From a virus, in IMG/VR virus record IMGVR_UViG_3300020162_002590, positions 1 through 45,105 of that record: a DNA stretch of 45,105 nt. The stretch is one strand, 5' to 3'. Numbering within the stretch: the first letter of the stretch is position 1; every line of letters begins with the position of its first letter. Positions 42,779-45,105 of the stretch are shown here, piece after piece. The notes under the pieces were generated by a model. That model did no database searches and had not been told where the DNA came from. It worked only from the letters and a program-made list of their open reading frames with translations. The position numbers were made by a program, and so were the translations under genes.

Positions 42779-43846
42779 TTATTTTAATCCCGCTAGTTTA
42801 GCCCAACGGTCTACTTGTGCATCTGAATCTATTACTTGGTTTCTATTTGTAGATCCTGCAATGATTCCTGATGCTTTTGAAGCGAATCCTAAAGATTCTT
42901 TAATAGGAGCTTTTTCTTCTTTTTTAATAAAAGTTGAAGTTAATGACTCGTATACTAATTTAGCTTCTTTTGCAGATTCTGCTTTATCAAATGTTTTAAC
43001 TACTTGAACCTTTTGTGATTCAGTTAAGTTTTGGCCTTTGAATACCTTGTTCATGTAAAGTAATTTTGCATTTAACAAATTTACTTCTTGTAATGTTGAA
43101 CGAAGTTCATCGATTGTAGCTAAAGCTTGAGCTAATTCTTCTTCCATTTTAGATTTAGAATCATCTTCATCTTTGCCATAACCTTCTTCTACTTCTTCTT
43201 CTTCTGAAAGACCGAATTCAGCTAACAATTCGTCAATGTTGATATCATCTTCAGAAATTTCTGATTCGATGTTTTCTTCCATTTTCTTATCTTCGTCTTC
43301 GTCCTTCATTTCGTCTAAGTTGATATCTTCACCTTCTCCTAATTCTGCATCTAAATCGATTTCTTCTTCACCACCCATTTCGTCTCCCATTCCTGGAATT
43401 TCTTCACCTTGGCCGGCTTCTAATTTTTCGAATTCTTCAGCAGCAATTTTACGAATGTAATCTTCAACTTCTTCAGGTGACAATTCAGTGATATCAACTT
43501 CTTCTTCAGTTTTTTCATCTGCTTTTTCTTCACCTTCTTCACCAGCTTCTTCGCCAGCTTTGTCTTCTTCTCCTTCTTCGTCTTTCTTAGCTTCTTCAAG
43601 ATTTTCATCTTCTGTTTCTGCTAACAAAGCTTCTAGATCAAGAGTTTCTTCCATTGCTTCTTCTGCTATGTTTTCTAAAGCTTCATCTTCATCTTTATCT
43701 TCTTCTAGCTCGTTTAATTTCGCAGCTAAAATAGATTGTAAATGAGGAGTAAAGGCTTCTTCAAGAGCAAGTTTAGCTTGAACTAAAGCGGTTTCGCGAA
43801 TAGTCTTAGCTTCAGCAATTACATCTTTTAAGTTTTGCTTACTCAT
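42779..43846 (-). CDS. Prohead core scaffold protein (gp22-like)
   Basis: 355 residues. The middle (residues ~50-230) is an unusually acidic Glu/Asp/Lys low-complexity stretch (EDEDKKMEENIESEISEDD and similar). The C-terminal 130 residues hold the conserved-looking LNAKLLYMNKVFKGQNLTES, TFDKAESAKEAKLVYESL and the closing VDRWAKLAGLK. Acidic scaffolds of this kind fill the prohead and are degraded before DNA packaging, as T4 gp22 is. It lies directly ahead of the capsid gene. AAGGAC before the ATG is one of few Shine-Dalgarno-like sequences here. Long leader of ~100 nt with a hairpin. Confidence 0.85.
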   Translation of the reverse strand: MSKQNLKDVIAEAKTIRETALVQAKLALEEAFTPHLQSILAAKLNELEEDKDEDEALENIAEEAMEETLDLEALLAETEDENLEEAKKDEEGEEDKAGEEAGEEGEEKADEKTEEEVDITELSPEEVEDYIRKIAAEEFEKLEAGQGEEIPGMGDEMGGEEEIDLDAELGEGEDINLDEMKDEDEDKKMEENIESEISEDDINIDELLAEFGLSEEEEVEEGYGKDEDDSKSKMEEELAQALATIDELRSTLQEVNLLNAKLLYMNKVFKGQNLTESQKVQVVKTFDKAESAKEAKLVYESLTSTFIKKEEKAPIKESLGFASKASGIIAGSTNRNQVIDSDAQVDRWAKLAGLK

Positions 43847-43916
43847 TTTTTTGTCCTTAATTTTTTAATTTGGAAATAAGATTATTAGTGAATCTTAATA
43901 TGAATTTATTTTACGA

Positions 43917-43936
43917 ATACCATATAGACATGGTAT
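43917..43936 (-). other. Hairpin in the capsid-operon leader
   Basis: Minus strand ATACCAT and ATGGTAT pair (7 bp) around a 6-nt loop, in the ~100-nt leader between the promoter box and the scaffold ATG. No T-run follows, so it is not a terminator. It may protect the message or help control scaffold output. Confidence 0.5.
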
Positions 43937-43949
43937 ATTTGAGTCTGCT

Positions 43950-43957
43950 ATAAATAT
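43950..43957 (-). promoter_or_regulatory. Putative late promoter box ATATTTAT (head unit)
   Basis: Exact octamer 103 nt before the scaffold ATG at 43846 and 20 nt downstream of the terminator at 43978-44010. The spacing is by far the longest of the set, giving a long leader that contains the hairpin at 43917-43936. Confidence 0.6.
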
Positions 43958-43977
43958 ATGCGGATATAATCAAAGCG

Positions 43978-44010
43978 AAAAAAAGTGCATCCTCTTTTCA
44001 GAAGATGCAC
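43978..44010 (-). terminator. Hairpin terminator before the head unit
   Basis: Minus strand GTGCATC pairs with GATGCAC, with an inner TCTT/AAGA extension, followed by seven Ts. It separates the 300-residue gene from the scaffold/capsid unit. Confidence 0.8.
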
Positions 44011-44046
44011 CAGAGCTACAATACTGAGACTATAGCGGGGTAGAAA

Positions 44047-44949
44047 TTATTTAATTCCTGCGTAATATTGCCATCTACGAATCATGAATTCTTCTAATTC
44101 TTTTGATTCGTTTAATGCATTAATTGATACTTCTTTAACTGAACCATCTTCAAATTTAACTCGAGCTCTGCGTTCTCCAGTTTCATCATCCATTTTCATA
44201 TTGGTAATTTTAGCTTTCTTACCAGCTACTGTAACATTATCTCCAACTGAATAGTCATCAAATGATGATTTTGCTTGAAATGCTTCATGCATATCATCAT
44301 CAGCTGAATGATTTTGTCCATCACCATAATGTTTTAAATCACCAATTGGGTAACGTTCACCAGTTTCACCATTATATAAATAAATTTTTCCTTCAAATTC
44401 ACCACCTTGTCCTACAAAGTAATTTACATTAGGATTTTTTGTACTCCAATAAACAGTACGACCATAATCATCTTCTTCAGTATGGCTTATTTTATCACCA
44501 GATGCTGATTCGATAGCTGATTGTTCGAAATTGTACCCTTCATCCATTTCTTCTGATTCACCTGCTTCATCATTAGTTTGAGCAGATGATTCATGATATC
44601 CTTTAGCTGCTTGGTAAATATAGTTTTCAGAGTTAGTAATGTGATCTTGAATCCAAGCTGGCAGGTTAACTTCTTTATCACCCATTTGAGCTTTTAACAT
44701 CATAGCAGCACGAATAATAGAATCTAATGAATCTTGTGCCATCGCTACTTCATAATCTTCATTTAAACCATCTTCAGCTAATTTTTTAGCTTTATTAGTT
44801 GCGATTGCGTACATAGCAGGAGCAGGACCTTTAAAATCCTTTTTCATTGCTTTAACAATTTCTTCGCGTTTTTTTTCTTCAGCAGCTGTTAAATTTTTTT
44901 CTGCTACTAATTTAGCTATAGTTTCTTTAACTAGTTGTTCTAAATTCAT
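44047..44949 (-). CDS. Capsid- or virion-associated protein with SH3/KOW-like C-terminal domain
   Basis: 300 residues, start MNLEQLVKETIAKLVAEKNL. Residues ~35-55 carry DFKGPAPAMYAIATNKAKKL and ~95-120 LPAWIQDHITNSENYIYQAA, both recurrent stretches in internal virion proteins of T4-like marine and freshwater phages (recognised by eye). The middle is acidic and Glu-rich. From ~228 a short beta domain (DYSVGDNVTVAGKKAKITNM, ERRARVKFEDGSVKEVS) looks like an SH3/KOW fold. Its ATG shares a base with the preceding stop (TAATG). It lies just ahead of the scaffold, where T4-like phages have head-maturation genes; I see no protease motif. Confidence 0.6.
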   Translation of the reverse strand: MNLEQLVKETIAKLVAEKNLTAAEEKKREEIVKAMKKDFKGPAPAMYAIATNKAKKLAEDGLNEDYEVAMAQDSLDSIIRAAMMLKAQMGDKEVNLPAWIQDHITNSENYIYQAAKGYHESSAQTNDEAGESEEMDEGYNFEQSAIESASGDKISHTEEDDYGRTVYWSTKNPNVNYFVGQGGEFEGKIYLYNGETGERYPIGDLKHYGDGQNHSADDDMHEAFQAKSSFDDYSVGDNVTVAGKKAKITNMKMDDETGERRARVKFEDGSVKEVSINALNESKELEEFMIRRWQYYAGIK

Positions 44950-45105
44950 TATATATTATCAAAATCACAGGTACAGAATCCTGTGCGGTTACAAATAATT
45001 TCAGTTATTAAGCTATCTATTTTAGAATAGTCTTTTTGTGGTTTTGAATATGAAATAGATTCATTTACTACTTCCATATACGCACCTGGTGTAGATGGAG
45101 TTGAA
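44949..45105 (-). CDS. C-terminal end of a gene cut by the window edge
   Basis: The reverse strand is open from the window edge to a TAA at 44949-44951, giving the last 51 residues (STPSTPGAYMEVVNESISYS...). It ends with three Cys in ten residues (ICNRTGFCTCDF). The stop shares a base with the ATG of the next gene (TAATG). In T4-like phages the gene ahead of this position is usually a head protein or prohead protease, but the visible part is too short and shows no motif. Product unknown. Confidence 0.55.
   Translation of the reverse strand, partial: STPSTPGAYMEVVNESISYSKPQKDYSKIDSLITEIICNRTGFCTCDFDNI

Noticed and set aside
43236-43745. Ser-rich plus-strand frames opposite the scaffold gene
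   Set aside because: Antisense of GAA/GAT codons in an acidic stretch yields Ser/Phe strings; not genes.
1-45105. tRNA genes, integrase, insertion sequences
   Set aside because: I looked for tRNA-like cloverleaf segments with CCA ends, recombinase motifs and terminal inverted repeats by eye and saw none. A tRNAscan run would be decisive.

Overview
This window reads as part of the late (virion) region of a large, AT-rich, T4-like contractile-tailed phage. The evidence is a gp23-type major capsid protein with a Glu-rich gp22-type scaffold, T4-type neck and tail-completion proteins, sheath, tube, tail chaperone and tape measure, and a baseplate block. Start codons follow A/T-rich leaders that mostly lack a Shine-Dalgarno sequence. 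That is usual for phages of Bacteroidota, so a flavobacterium-like host is the best guess; this is inference. I saw no tRNA, integrase, insertion sequence or CRISPR array.

Layout, in the direction of transcription (almost everything is on the minus strand, so from high to low coordinates): 45105-41087 head genes (cut-off gene, capsid-associated protein, scaffold, major capsid). 41012-39399 is a plus-strand island of two genes (RecA-like ATPase, DUF932 protein). 39285-37538 holds phoH followed by a Thr-Pro-stalk/LamG adhesin. 37489-33995 holds the neck and tail-completion genes. 33928-20237 is about 14 kb of fibres and adhesins: a beta-helix fibre, a 1741-residue Ser-rich fibre, a 1012-residue collagen-like fibre with an S74 self-cleaving chaperone, three small 153-154-residue adhesin-like proteins and two flanking paralogues. 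20189-14399 is a single operon with two putative 2-oxoglutarate/Fe(II) oxygenases, three glycosyltransferase genes (four GT domains) and three small genes. 14324-8452 holds sheath, tube, chaperone pair and tape measure. 8421-1633 is the baseplate block, including a hub-like protein with a C-terminal cysteine-hydrolase-like domain. 1616-1 holds a short family-A DNA polymerase and a cut-off gene.

Three things stand out. (1) The hydroxylase plus glycosyltransferase operon lies directly behind the collagen-like fibre and looks like a virion-fibre modification module. (2) An exact octamer ATATTTAT (sense strand) sits in the leader of eleven transcription units, usually 16-23 nt before the start codon, and looks like this phage's late promoter; it is the reverse complement of the core of the T4 late box. 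Five hairpin terminators fit the units it defines. (3) The tail-chaperone pair overlaps at a seven-T run in a way that predicts a +1 (or -2) programmed frameshift.

All functional calls come from reading motifs and gene order. No database search was run.
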